The notes beneath the pieces were generated by a model. That model saw nothing but the letters and a program-made list of their open reading frames with translations, had not been told where the DNA came from and ran no database searches. From Kiritimatiellia bacterium (GTDB lineage: Bacteria > Verrucomicrobiota > Kiritimatiellia > RFP12 > UBA1067), in assembly GCA_017406465.1 (NCBI GenBank), contig JAFQYM010000045.1, positions 1-64,000 of the forward strand: a stretch of 64,000 nt of DNA, given 5' to 3'. A program made the position numbers and the translations under genes. Positions 24,171-32,170 of the stretch are shown here, in pieces. The first letter of the stretch is position 1. Each line of letters opens with the position of its first letter.

Positions 24171-25463
24171 CTATCTGCAATCATCGAAGACGAGCGGCTT
24201 GCGAGCGTCTGGCGAGACCGTCTTCACATCGAGATTCTCGAACACAACCCCGTCGGCATGCCTGACATAGAACCCGTATGCCGGAAGCGGCATCTTGTCA
24301 AACATAAACGACTCTGGGTAGGCGCGTTCCATTTCTGGCACTCGGGCCGCAGCATCCTCCTTCGTTCCGCCGCCTGGAACGACAAGCGAAACATTCCGCA
24401 ACGTTATCCCGTGCGGACGCAGACCGGGAACGCCGGTTATGGACGACGCTATGCGGCTGTCGGCAACACCGTGAAAATTCTCTATCAGCACGTTCCTGAG
24501 ATACGTCTCCCCGCCCGCAGGGGGATCGCGCCGCCTTCCAAGCCGTACGAATATCGGCGTCTGGTAGCCGTCCATCTCGATGTTGCGCACCACGATATTG
24601 TCCATTCGCCCACCGTCCACGACTTCAAGCGCAAGCGCCGCGATGCCGCAAATACGATTCGTGACGCCGGGAATCGACTTCCACCAGTTGAAACGGTGGT
24701 TACCCGTCGCACGGACGAGCGAGCAGTCCTCTATAGTGACATCGCGAAAATCGGCATAGCTGCCAGTGCCGAACTTGACCGCATTGCAGCAACTCGCAAG
24801 ACGGCAGTTGCGGACAGTCACATTCGTCACGGCAAACGACTTGTCGCTCTCGGTCTTGAACGCAATCGCGTCATCGTCCGCATCGATGTCGCAGTCCTCG
24901 ATCGTCACATTCGCGGACTCGATGTCTATGCCGTCGTTCGTATTGTTCACGTGGTTGAAGCACTTTACCCTGCGCATAGCGACTCCATCGCAGTTCCTGA
25001 GATGGCACCCCCACGCCGCGCCGCAACGATATGTGAAATCCTCAAGTCGAAGATCGCGGCACCGCGTAAATCGCATCAGCACAGGAAGCGCCTGCGGCTG
25101 GCTCTCGCCTTTTAGCCCGTCTATCTCGCGGAACACCGCGCCGCGCCCGTCGATAACACCGCGTCCGACAATCGCGATGTTCGTCGCGCCCTCCGCACCG
25201 ACGAAGCAGCGCTCCCCAAGAGCCGCCGCGTAATCGGCGATATTAGTGCTGGCGAGAAGAACTGCGCCTTCCGCAAGTTCAAGCGTGACATTGCTCCTAA
25301 GGACAAACGGGCGTACCTCTCGCTCGCCCGTCGCAACGCGCACGACTCCGCCGCCGCACGCCGCTACGTCATCTATCTCGCGCTGCAGATCCAGCATGCC
25401 CGCGACCGTCGCGCGGCCCGCAACCAATACAACAAAAGCAAAAGAAATAATCTTGAAATCCAT
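24171..25463 (-). CDS. Secreted GH28 polygalacturonase-like enzyme
   Basis: A 430-aa exported right-handed beta-helix enzyme of family GH28. A signal peptide (about 1-21) precedes the helix. Family signatures are NTNDGIDIES (the catalytic NTD motif), DADDDAIAFKT (second Asp pair), and GNHRFNWWKS where the GHG motif would be expected, a possible variation. The expected activity is hydrolysis of galacturonan or rhamnogalacturonan linkages. The promoter is its own, with -10 TATCAT 7 nt before the ATG. The adjacent GntR-type regulator and sugar porter suggest a small pectin-use locus. Confidence 0.86.
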   Translation of the reverse strand: MDFKIISFAFVVLVAGRATVAGMLDLQREIDDVAACGGGVVRVATGEREVRPFVLRSNVTLELAEGAVLLASTNIADYAAALGERCFVGAEGATNIAIVGRGVIDGRGAVFREIDGLKGESQPQALPVLMRFTRCRDLRLEDFTYRCGAAWGCHLRNCDGVAMRRVKCFNHVNNTNDGIDIESANVTIEDCDIDADDDAIAFKTESDKSFAVTNVTVRNCRLASCCNAVKFGTGSYADFRDVTIEDCSLVRATGNHRFNWWKSIPGVTNRICGIAALALEVVDGGRMDNIVVRNIEMDGYQTPIFVRLGRRRDPPAGGETYLRNVLIENFHGVADSRIASSITGVPGLRPHGITLRNVSLVVPGGGTKEDAAARVPEMERAYPESFMFDKMPLPAYGFYVRHADGVVFENLDVKTVSPDARKPLVFDDCR

Positions 25464-25470
25464 GTCTGAT

Positions 25471-25476
25471 ATGATA
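25471..25476 (-). promoter_or_regulatory. Extended -10, leaderless, GH28 gene
   Basis: TTTTGATATCATATCAGAC then ATG: the -10 TATCAT lies 7 nt before the start codon, with no Shine-Dalgarno. Confidence 0.5.
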
Positions 25477-25590
25477 TCAAAACATCATGGCACATTCAAC
25501 GACAAACTGTAGTGTATGTAGTTTAAACTCGGAGCCCCCCGCGAAAGACTCATTTTTCAAAGGCTTTACGCTTCTCGCCGCCGGCAGCGC

Positions 25591-25720
25591 TCATGGCAGC
25601 ATTTCCAGCAGCTTGGGAATCTCCTTCGCGTCGCGGGTGGTGTAGGAGGTGACACAACGGCCGGAGATTGCTCTATTTCTTGTACTCCTGCATAGGCGAC
25701 ATCGGATTTGGCGTCTTCAT
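25591..25720 (-). pseudogene. Small frameshifted ORF after the Na/Pi cotransporter
   Basis: An ATG at 25720 overlaps the cotransporter stop (ATGA). Read directly it stops after 15 codons in AAGAAATAG. Skipping one base there opens a frame of about 42 residues that includes SGRCVTSYTTRDAKEIPK and ends at 25591. This looks like a short coupled gene inactivated by one indel, or a sequencing error. The family is not recognised. The rest of the interval 25464-25590 holds only the GH28 promoter and nothing else recognisable. Confidence 0.4.
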
Positions 25721-27402
25721 CCCTTGCCTCCCGCAAGCGTCTCGGCGATGTTGAGGTAGTATCCGCGGATCCTCTCGTATGCGTTTAGGATGTCGAGCTC
25801 GACCAACACGCGGACGGGCGAGCTGGGATCGTCAGGGCCTACGCGGTCGAGCTGTCGCCTGCGGCTGTCGCGCACGAGGTCGCGAAGCCCTGCAGACTCC
25901 GCCTGGACGGCCAAGAGGTCGAACTTCGGACGCGGCGACTTGAGGTACCCGGAGACTTTCGCCGCAAAGGAAGTGATGCCGTCGTGCACGCCAAGCAGCA
26001 CGCCGAGCGACTGGGCGGAGAAGTTCTGTCCGCCCTTCCTCAATCGCCGAGTCACCTTGAGGATCGTCGACGCTTCGTCCGAGACGGACTCCAGTTCGTC
26101 TGACATCCTGAGGAGCCTTCGCGCACGCGCCGCGACTGCACCCGAAAGCCGCCGCGACATGACCTTTCCGAGAAACTCGGTGACTTCGCGCTGGACGTTG
26201 TCGAGGACTTCCTCGCGGTGGGCGACGTGTTCCTCCGTCCGCTCGTCTGCCTCCCCCGAAAGCACCTTGCGCACGCATTCGAGCAGCTCTATGTCGCTGT
26301 CGCGCATGAACGTCACCTCCATCAGCGCCTGGTCGCAGGCAATGACGGGAGAAAGACGGCTCGTCATGTCGAGCGCACTCAAGTGCGGCTTCTCCGATTC
26401 CGGCGCGCGGATGACGCGCGAGACAAACCTGGCGAACGGCTTCACGAACGGGACGAACATCGCCGTCGTAACGAGGTTGAAGAGCGTGTGCACCGCCGCC
26501 ATCGGCGCGGCCATGTGCGGATAGCTCGTTACGCCGTCGACAACAACCGCGTCCGCGTAGTGCGGGAAGAACGACGTAGCGGCCGGAAGCATGACGGGCA
26601 CGAAAAACGGAATCAATATGATCGTTCCGACGACATTGAAGAGCGTGTGGGCCAGGGCCGTCTGCCGGGCTTCGGCAGATCCGTTGAATGCGGCGAGCCA
26701 GGCGGTCGCGGTAGTTCCGATGTTCATTCCGAAGACTGTCGCCGCAGCGGCCTCGAAGGAGAGGAGCCCTTGCTGCGCGAGTGTCATCGCGATCGCCGTC
26801 GTCGCGGCGGAGGACTGCACGACGGCCGTGAACGCGAGCGAGACGAGGACGCACTTGGCGAGCCCCCACGCCGTCGTCGCGTCGAGCGACCTGAACGCGT
26901 CAACCACCGCCGGCATCGTGCGGACCGGCTCCATGCCCTCCTTCATCCAGTATAGGCCCATGAAGACGAAGCCGAGCCCCATCAGCGCGAGGCCGAGGTT
27001 GTGCAGCCACTCCCGCTTCTGGAAGAAGTAGAGAACGGCGCCAAGCAGCACGACGAGGAGTCCGAGCGTCTTGACGTCCGGCGCGAACGCGATAATCCAC
27101 GCCGTGGCGGTCGTGCCGATGTTCGAGCCGATGATGACGTTGATCGCCTGCGGCAAGGTCATGAATCCTGACGTCACGAACCCGACGACCATGACGGTGA
27201 TGATCGACGACGACTGGACGATCATCGTCGAGACGACGCCCGTGCCGATTCCGGCCAGGCGGTGCGTGGTCGCGAGCGACATGAACCTGCGAAGGCCCGA
27301 TCCGCTGACGGACTGTAGACCCTCGGACAAATGCTTCATACCCAGCAGAAACGTGCCGAGTCCACCGCCGACCATTACAAGAATTGACAATACCTCTCTC
27401 AT
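25717..27402 (-). CDS. Na/Pi cotransporter with PhoU-like domain
   Basis: A 561-aa inner-membrane phosphate transporter of the NptA/PhoU-fusion family. Two inverted repeats carry the QSSS-type motifs (VQSSSIITVMVVGFV and VQSSAATTAIAMTL) among about nine membrane segments in residues 1-330. The cytosolic C-terminal part (about 345-561) is helical and PhoU-like. It imports phosphate driven by sodium. There is no Shine-Dalgarno; the -10 is 10 nt before the ATG. The upstream block is nearly identical to that of the arnT-like operon, which suggests both are driven by the same regulator, plausibly under phosphate limitation. Confidence 0.93.
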   Translation of the reverse strand: MREVLSILVMVGGGLGTFLLGMKHLSEGLQSVSGSGLRRFMSLATTHRLAGIGTGVVSTMIVQSSSIITVMVVGFVTSGFMTLPQAINVIIGSNIGTTATAWIIAFAPDVKTLGLLVVLLGAVLYFFQKREWLHNLGLALMGLGFVFMGLYWMKEGMEPVRTMPAVVDAFRSLDATTAWGLAKCVLVSLAFTAVVQSSAATTAIAMTLAQQGLLSFEAAAATVFGMNIGTTATAWLAAFNGSAEARQTALAHTLFNVVGTIILIPFFVPVMLPAATSFFPHYADAVVVDGVTSYPHMAAPMAAVHTLFNLVTTAMFVPFVKPFARFVSRVIRAPESEKPHLSALDMTSRLSPVIACDQALMEVTFMRDSDIELLECVRKVLSGEADERTEEHVAHREEVLDNVQREVTEFLGKVMSRRLSGAVAARARRLLRMSDELESVSDEASTILKVTRRLRKGGQNFSAQSLGVLLGVHDGITSFAAKVSGYLKSPRPKFDLLAVQAESAGLRDLVRDSRRRQLDRVGPDDPSSPVRVLVELDILNAYERIRGYYLNIAETLAGGKG

Positions 27403-27468
27403 ATCTGCATACAGTATACAGAATGAGGATTACGGACTCATTACCGAAAGATGACCATTTGGTAATGA
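27400..27468 (-). promoter_or_regulatory. Na/Pi cotransporter promoter block with 11-bp repeats
   Basis: The -10 TATACT is at 27413-27418. Three direct 11-mers lie upstream: GTCATCTTTCG (27445-27455), GTAATGAGTCC (27434-27444) and GTAATCCTCAT (27423-27433). A perfect CTCATTACC / GGTAATGAG inverted repeat overlaps the outer parts. No -35 hexamer is recognisable. The block is shared with 12056-12124. Confidence 0.7.
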
Positions 27469-27504
27469 GCAAGGGCGGCAATGCGATCTACCGACGCTTT
27501 GCGG

Positions 27505-28101
27505 CTAAGGCTCGCAGCCCAGAAGGAGCGAGACCACCGCGTTGGCCTCCATCGCCGCGGCGATTCCGACGCGGGGGGAGACGGGCGCAGCGCCATCGCC
27601 GACGGACGTCTCGCCGTCGCCGATGGCCACTATGTTGCCCATCTTCCTGACCCTCATCGCGTTGGAGCGCCCCCATCCGGCAAGTCCGCTCGCCGTGACG
27701 AGCTTCTTGCCAGACGATGCGAAAGCAGAGACCAGCATCACCTTCGCGTCCACGGCATCAAACGCCTCAACGACAATGCCGCAGTCCGCGAAGATTTCCC
27801 GCGCAGAGGATGCGTCAAGCCGCATGTCCACGGCTCTGATGTCCGCATCCGGCTCAATGCGCAGGAGGTTCTCCTTGACCGCCTCGACCTTCTTCTGTCC
27901 GATCTGGTCGCGGAAGAAGAACTGCCTGTTGAGATTCGACTCGTTTACGACATCGAAGTCGGCGATCGTGATGTGCTTCACGCCCGAGCGCACGAGATGC
28001 ATCGCGCAGTTGGAACCGAGTCCGCCAGCGCCCGCGATACCGACGCGCACAGACTCAAGCGCGGCGCGTTCCTCGGGAGTGAGATAGGTATTTGCAGACA
28101 T
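27505..28101 (-). CDS. thiF: ThiS adenylyltransferase, short form
   Basis: A 198-aa E1-like enzyme that adenylates the C terminus of ThiS for sulfur transfer in thiamin thiazole synthesis. The nucleotide-binding GIAGAGGLGSN (about residues 21-31) and the Arg of the ESNLNRQFFF motif are present. It is of the short ThiF class lacking the extended C-terminal region and CxxC zinc pairs of Escherichia coli ThiF/MoeB. It starts 1 nt after thiS and is co-regulated by the TPP riboswitch ahead of thiS. Confidence 0.92.
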   Translation of the reverse strand: MSANTYLTPEERAALESVRVGIAGAGGLGSNCAMHLVRSGVKHITIADFDVVNESNLNRQFFFRDQIGQKKVEAVKENLLRIEPDADIRAVDMRLDASSAREIFADCGIVVEAFDAVDAKVMLVSAFASSGKKLVTASGLAGWGRSNAMRVRKMGNIVAIGDGETSVGDGAAPVSPRVGIAAAMEANAVVSLLLGCEP

Positions 28102-28102
28102 C

Positions 28103-28303
28103 TCAGCCCCCAGCCGTCATCTTGAACACATCGAGCGAAGCGCCGTCAACAAGCGCAAGCGCCGAAAGGTCGGCTCCTGGTGCATACACTTCGCCAGCGT
28201 ATTCGACAATCGCCTTCGCCGGGTCTACGCCACGCGCCGAGAGAAACTCGGCAACCGTCTTCGCCGTCGTATCGACGGCCTCGCCTTGGTACTTGATCTT
28301 CAT
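28103..28303 (-). CDS. thiS: Sulfur carrier protein ThiS
   Basis: A 66-aa ubiquitin-fold sulfur carrier. The C terminus ends in TAGG, the diglycine that is adenylated by ThiF and converted to a thiocarboxylate used by ThiG. The ATG at 28303 is set by the family N terminus MKIKYQG and by the Shine-Dalgarno GGAGGAAG at the end of the TPP aptamer. thiF follows 1 nt downstream. Confidence 0.94.
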   Translation of the reverse strand: MKIKYQGEAVDTTAKTVAEFLSARGVDPAKAIVEYAGEVYAPGADLSALALVDGASLDVFKMTAGG

Positions 28304-28310
28304 TTTTCTT

Positions 28311-28387
28311 CCTCCGCCGGCATTACCCGGATCAGGTTCTGCGGGTCTCATCTCAGCCGCCGCGCACCATGCGCCGCAGCACCCCGT
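28311..28387 (-). promoter_or_regulatory. TPP riboswitch upstream of thiS-thiF
   Basis: A minus-strand THI box: GGGGTGCTGCGG, GGCTGAGATGAGACCCGC, ACCTGATCCGGGTAATGCC, then GGCGGAGG. The aptamer abuts the thiS ribosome-binding site and is nearly superimposable on the thiG copy at 7966-8042. Confidence 0.95.
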
Positions 28388-28396
28388 TTGGCGAAT

Positions 28397-28402
28397 ATTA
28401 TA
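28397..28402 (-). promoter_or_regulatory. Extended -10 of thiS-thiF
   Basis: ATGCTATAATATTC on the minus strand (TGC-TATAAT). It lies a few bases past the murCB stop codon, so upstream promoter elements overlap the murCB 3' end. The expected start is immediately before the TPP aptamer. Confidence 0.6.
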
Positions 28403-28408
28403 GCATAT

Positions 28409-30250
28409 TCAGGCGAGTCCGGTCACCTCGGTCTCAAGGCGGATGCCGAACTTGAAAAGAACCTTGTTTCGCATAAGCCGCGAAAGCGCAAGGAAGTCAC
28501 TCGGCGTCGCGCCAGGACCAGAGACGATGACATTCGCATGCTCCTCCCAAATGTATGCGCCGCCGACTCTAAGGCCCTTCGCGCCAGCCTCTTCGAGAAG
28601 CCGCCCCGCAAAGTCGCCAGGAGGGTTCTTGAATACGCTCCCCTTCGTTCCAGGCGGGAAGTTCTTGCGCCTTGCGAGAAAGTCCGCAGGCGTTCCCTCT
28701 TCGCAGACGGAATTGCACCACTTCACATCCTGTATCTCGCCGTTGATCGCGCTTGTGCGGTAGCCAAAGCCACATTCCTCGGCCGGGATCCATTTGCCAT
28801 CGACCTTGACTTCCGAGATGACTTCGGAAATCGAATGTCCAAACGCACCAGCGTTCATCTTCACCCAGCCGCCGATCGTTCCCGGGATTCCCGCCATCCA
28901 CGGACATAGCGACGGATACGCGGCAAGAAGCGAGGCGCCGCTCTCCCCTGCGGGACCATTGGCCTTGACATATTCGACAGAGAGGTTCAAGTCGCTCTTC
29001 CAGGTGTTTGAGCCGTGTCCGATAAGGATTTTCTTAAGCACCGCATCCGCTCCACGCCTGACGATCGGCGCGAGCGCGATTATGTCGCCAGCGCCAAGAA
29101 GAAGCGTGACGTCCTCAATCCCCATTGAATTGCGAGCGTGTTCCCACGCCTCTTCGCAGCTTCGCGCGAGCTTCACATTGACGCCCGCATCGCGCGTCGC
29201 CTTGTAGAGATCGGCAATGTCGCCGCCTTCAATCGGCGGTTCGAATGCCGCATAAACAGGGCAAAGCACGACTTCGTCCGCAAGCGCAAAGGACGCCGGG
29301 AAGTCAGCAAGCAGCGCCTTCGTGCGCGAATAGCGGTGCGGCTGGAAAAGAACACGCAGGACTCCGCGGCAGATTTGCCGCGCCATCGCGACTGCACACG
29401 CCATCTCCGCAGGATGATGTGCGTAGTCGGTGTATACGCCGTCTATTAGTTTCTGGAAGCGCCTGTCGGGAAGCGCCGCGACTGCCTCTGGAAGCGCCGC
29501 GGCTATTGCCCCCGGAGAGTGTCCGCGGCGAAGAGCGACTTCAACTGCGGCGCGGGCGTTTTTCCTGTTGTGCTGCGCAAGGGCGGCAAAAGCGTCTACC
29601 GCATCGAGAAACTCAAGCGGCGCGAGTTGTTCGCCTTCTACGACATCGCCAGACTGTCGCCGCGCCGTATTGAAGCAGGCGTCGTAGTCGGCTCTCGTCT
29701 TGAAATGGTCTGGGTGGTCGTAGTCGCAGTTCGTGACGACGAGCGTCTTGGCGCGATAGAGCGCGAGGGTGCCGTCCGATTCGTCCGCTTCGACGACAAG
29801 TACGCCCTTCCCGCCTGCGACGGGAAAATCGCCTGTCTCGCCGCCAATCGCCCATTCAACGTCTTCGCCAAGAGCGAGAAGAAGTTTCGCAACAAAAGTC
29901 GCCGTCGTTGTCTTGCCGTGGCTGCCGCATACGGCGATCGAGTCGGGCGCGGCGTTTACGATTTCGGCAAGCACTTCTCCGCGCATCCGCACGCGTCCAG
30001 CAGAGGCGACAAGCTCAGTGTTGTCGCAAGCGACGGCAGGAGTCGCAACTACTTCATCAACGCCGTCAACATGGGCTGGGTCATGCCCCAAGGAGACCTG
30101 AATGCCAAGCGACTCAAGCCAGTCGGTGCGCGCGCTTCGCGAGAGGTCGCAGCCCGACACCGTGCAGCCTCTGTTTTTGAGAAGCACGGCCAGCGCGGCC
30201 ATCCCGACCCCGCCTATGCCAATGAAATGCACTGTCCTCCGCCCGTTCAT
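28409..30250 (-). CDS. murCB: MurC-MurB fusion, both halves shortened
   Basis: A 613-aa cytosolic fusion for peptidoglycan precursor synthesis. The MurC part (UDP-MurNAc:L-Ala ligase, about 1-395) has GIGGVGM (11-17), P-loop GSHGKTTT (109-116), EADESDG (154-160), the HN at 227-228, DYAHHPAE (275-282) and QPHRYSRT (303-310). The MurB part (UDP-GlcNAc-enolpyruvate reductase, about 405-613) has HGSNTW, AGIPGTIGG (453-461), FGYRTS (495-500), GSVFKNP (537-543) and EEHANV. Motifs are intact but spacing is not. The MurC central domain is about 70 residues short around 196-226, and the MurB FAD-binding region before 450 is cut to about 45 residues. The near-leaderless start is at 30250. Confidence 0.9.
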   Translation of the reverse strand: MNGRRTVHFIGIGGVGMAALAVLLKNRGCTVSGCDLSRSARTDWLESLGIQVSLGHDPAHVDGVDEVVATPAVACDNTELVASAGRVRMRGEVLAEIVNAAPDSIAVCGSHGKTTTATFVAKLLLALGEDVEWAIGGETGDFPVAGGKGVLVVEADESDGTLALYRAKTLVVTNCDYDHPDHFKTRADYDACFNTARRQSGDVVEGEQLAPLEFLDAVDAFAALAQHNRKNARAAVEVALRRGHSPGAIAAALPEAVAALPDRRFQKLIDGVYTDYAHHPAEMACAVAMARQICRGVLRVLFQPHRYSRTKALLADFPASFALADEVVLCPVYAAFEPPIEGGDIADLYKATRDAGVNVKLARSCEEAWEHARNSMGIEDVTLLLGAGDIIALAPIVRRGADAVLKKILIGHGSNTWKSDLNLSVEYVKANGPAGESGASLLAAYPSLCPWMAGIPGTIGGWVKMNAGAFGHSISEVISEVKVDGKWIPAEECGFGYRTSAINGEIQDVKWCNSVCEEGTPADFLARRKNFPPGTKGSVFKNPPGDFAGRLLEEAGAKGLRVGGAYIWEEHANVIVSGPGATPSDFLALSRLMRNKVLFKFGIRLETEVTGLA

Positions 30251-30259
30251 TTTTCGGAT

Positions 30260-30265
30260 ATTATA
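30260..30265 (-). promoter_or_regulatory. Extended -10 of murCB
   Basis: TTTGATATAATATCC on the minus strand (TGA-TATAAT), 9 nt before the murCB ATG, with no Shine-Dalgarno in the remaining leader. Confidence 0.65.
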
Positions 30266-30297
30266 TCAAATTGGCGTCTATCAAGGACACGAGCGAA

Positions 30298-30386
30298 GGC
30301 GGTGGAGCGAAGGTTCTAGCGAGCGGATACGGCGTATTCGCCGAGGCTCCGCGAGGAGAAGCCTTCGGCCACCGCCAGCCTCGACG
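30298..30386. repeat. Long imperfect inverted repeat between murCB and ddl
   Basis: GGCGGTGG-ag-CGAAGG on the left matches CCTTCG-g-CCACCGCC on the right, about 50 bp apart. The intervening GC-rich sequence has smaller dyads. It lies between the two divergent -10 boxes and outside both predicted transcripts, so it could be an operator region or an intergenic palindromic repeat. Confidence 0.5.
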
Positions 30387-30414
30387 CGAAGTCCTCCTCT
30401 TTGCATATTTTTGG

Positions 30415-30420
30415 TATAAT
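30415..30420 (+). promoter_or_regulatory. Extended -10 of ddl-fts operon, leaderless
   Basis: TTTTTGGTATAATATCC on the plus strand. The -10 ends 7 nt before the ddl ATG, so transcription should begin at or next to the start codon. There is no Shine-Dalgarno. Confidence 0.7.
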
Positions 30421-30427
30421 ATCCGCA

Positions 30428-31339
30428 ATGAAGAAAATTGCTGTTTTGATGGGTGGAACTTCGAGCGAGCGCGAGGTCTCGCTACAGAGCGGACGGAATG
30501 TCGCAGAAGCGCTCGCTAGCCTCGGGAAATACGAGGTCGTTCCTGTTATCCTCGACGCCGACAACCTCGACGCAATGCCAAAGGACGTTGACGCCGCCTA
30601 TATCGCCTTGCACGGCGGCTGGGGCGAAAACGGCGGTGTCCAACTCGCTCTCGACAAGATCGGCATTCCCTACACCGGTCCTGGTGCCGCGGCTTCGCAA
30701 ATCGCGATGGACAAGGTCAAGACCAAGATGGTCCTCGAGATGAATGGTGTCCCGACTGCTGCGTGGGGGCTTGCCAACCCCGACACGGAAAAATCCCCTC
30801 TTCCCCTTCCAGTAGTCGTGAAGCCACCGTGCGACGGCTCTTCCGTAGGCATCTCCAAAGTCTCGAAGCAAGAGGAATGGAAAAGCGCACTCGAAGACGC
30901 GTTCAAGGCCATCAGCGCCGAGAACGCAAAATCCTCGCCGCCTACCGTCTTAGTCGAGGAATACATTCCAGGGCGCGAATTTACCGTCGGCGTGATCGAC
31001 GGCGAACCGCTTCCCGTCCTCGAGATCGTCGCGCCCAACGGCTGGTACGGCTACCACGAGAAGTACGACTCGAACGAGACACGCTACCCCTTCCTCGAAG
31101 ACGGCGAGCTCGCGCAGAAGATGCAGAAGATCGCCGTGGACGCCTACAAGTCAGTCGGCTGCCGCGGAGTTACACGCGTTGACTTCCGCGTGTCTCCGCT
31201 CGGGCGCTGCTACGTGCTTGAACTAAACACCTCTCCCGGCTTCACCTCCCATTCGCTCGTCCCGAAGGCGGGAATGAAGACGGGACTCACCTTCGCCGGC
31301 GTCTGCGACCGCATACTCGCAAGCGCAAAACACGACTGA
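30428..31339 (+). CDS. ddl: D-alanine--D-alanine ligase
   Basis: A 303-aa ATP-grasp enzyme making the D-Ala-D-Ala dipeptide for peptidoglycan. The family N terminus MKKIAVLMGGTSSEREVSL, ALHGGWGENG, PVVVKPPCDGSSVGISKV, YHEKYDSNETRYP and LELNTSPGFTSHSLVP are all present, including the Mg and substrate residues. The start at 30428 is fixed by the N-terminal motif and the -10 just upstream. It is the first gene of a ddl-ftsQ-ftsA-ftsZ-mutL operon transcribed away from murCB. Confidence 0.96.
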   Translation: MKKIAVLMGGTSSEREVSLQSGRNVAEALASLGKYEVVPVILDADNLDAMPKDVDAAYIALHGGWGENGGVQLALDKIGIPYTGPGAAASQIAMDKVKTKMVLEMNGVPTAAWGLANPDTEKSPLPLPVVVKPPCDGSSVGISKVSKQEEWKSALEDAFKAISAENAKSSPPTVLVEEYIPGREFTVGVIDGEPLPVLEIVAPNGWYGYHEKYDSNETRYPFLEDGELAQKMQKIAVDAYKSVGCRGVTRVDFRVSPLGRCYVLELNTSPGFTSHSLVPKAGMKTGLTFAGVCDRILASAKHD

Positions 31340-31348
31340 CATACATAG

Positions 31349-32170
31349 ATGAAAGAGAACAAGATAACCGCCCCGCACGGAGCACGCCGAGTGCTGATAC
31401 TCCTCGGCATAGTCGTATGCATTGCCGCCATCGTCGGTATAGCCGTCGCCTACGGCAAACTTCGCGACATCTGGCTTGAGCAGTGCGTCATAACCGACGT
31501 CGCCTCGCAGGTTTCAATTACCGACGGAAAGATGGTCCGCGCCGACGTGATCGCATACGAGTTCGGACTGAAGAATGGCGCAAACCTCGCTCTCATCGAC
31601 TTCGCGGAAAAGCGCGTGGAGACGATGAAGAAGATCCCGAACATACGTGACATCTCGATAGCGAGACATCTTCCGGACAAAGTCTCGATAACGGTCGAAG
31701 AACGCGTTCCCGCCGTTCGCCTCGGCATCATGGGGCAAAAGACCGATAGCGGCCGCGTGGCGGACACCGAGGGCGTCGTGTTCATCTCGTCGAGCGGAAC
31801 GCAGATGCTTCCCATGATTCGAGAAGCCACAGCCCCCGGAACGAAGAAAGGCCAGCGCCTTTCGGGGCGCGCACTTGCGGCGCTCAGGCTTCTCGAGACA
31901 TGCCGCGACAAGTTCCGCGAACTTGCCGCAATAGAGGCCGACACATCAAAGCCGGACTACATAACGATCGTGCTCGGAAACGACTACAGCACGGCAAAGA
32001 TAGCATGGGATGGAATGGACGACCCGTCTGACGCGACACAAAGCAAACTTGAACGACAGCTAAACGAGCTCACAAAAGCCTACTGCTCGCACGTCGACAG
32101 CGGCATACGCATCTGGAACGCCACGCAACCAGGAAAAGTCTACGCCGACACTCAGAAAGGATCGCTATGA
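31349..32170 (+). CDS. ftsQ: Cell division protein FtsQ
   Basis: A 273-aa bitopic membrane protein. A short cytosolic N terminus and one transmembrane helix (about residues 14-36) are followed by a periplasmic POTRA-type region (IPNIRDISIARHLPDKVSIT, VEERVPAVRL) and a beta domain. FtsQ links FtsA/FtsZ to the later divisome. Sequence similarity is modest, but length, topology and position between ddl and ftsA make the assignment solid. It overlaps ftsA by 4 nt. Confidence 0.88.
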   Translation: MKENKITAPHGARRVLILLGIVVCIAAIVGIAVAYGKLRDIWLEQCVITDVASQVSITDGKMVRADVIAYEFGLKNGANLALIDFAEKRVETMKKIPNIRDISIARHLPDKVSITVEERVPAVRLGIMGQKTDSGRVADTEGVVFISSSGTQMLPMIREATAPGTKKGQRLSGRALAALRLLETCRDKFRELAAIEADTSKPDYITIVLGNDYSTAKIAWDGMDDPSDATQSKLERQLNELTKAYCSHVDSGIRIWNATQPGKVYADTQKGSL

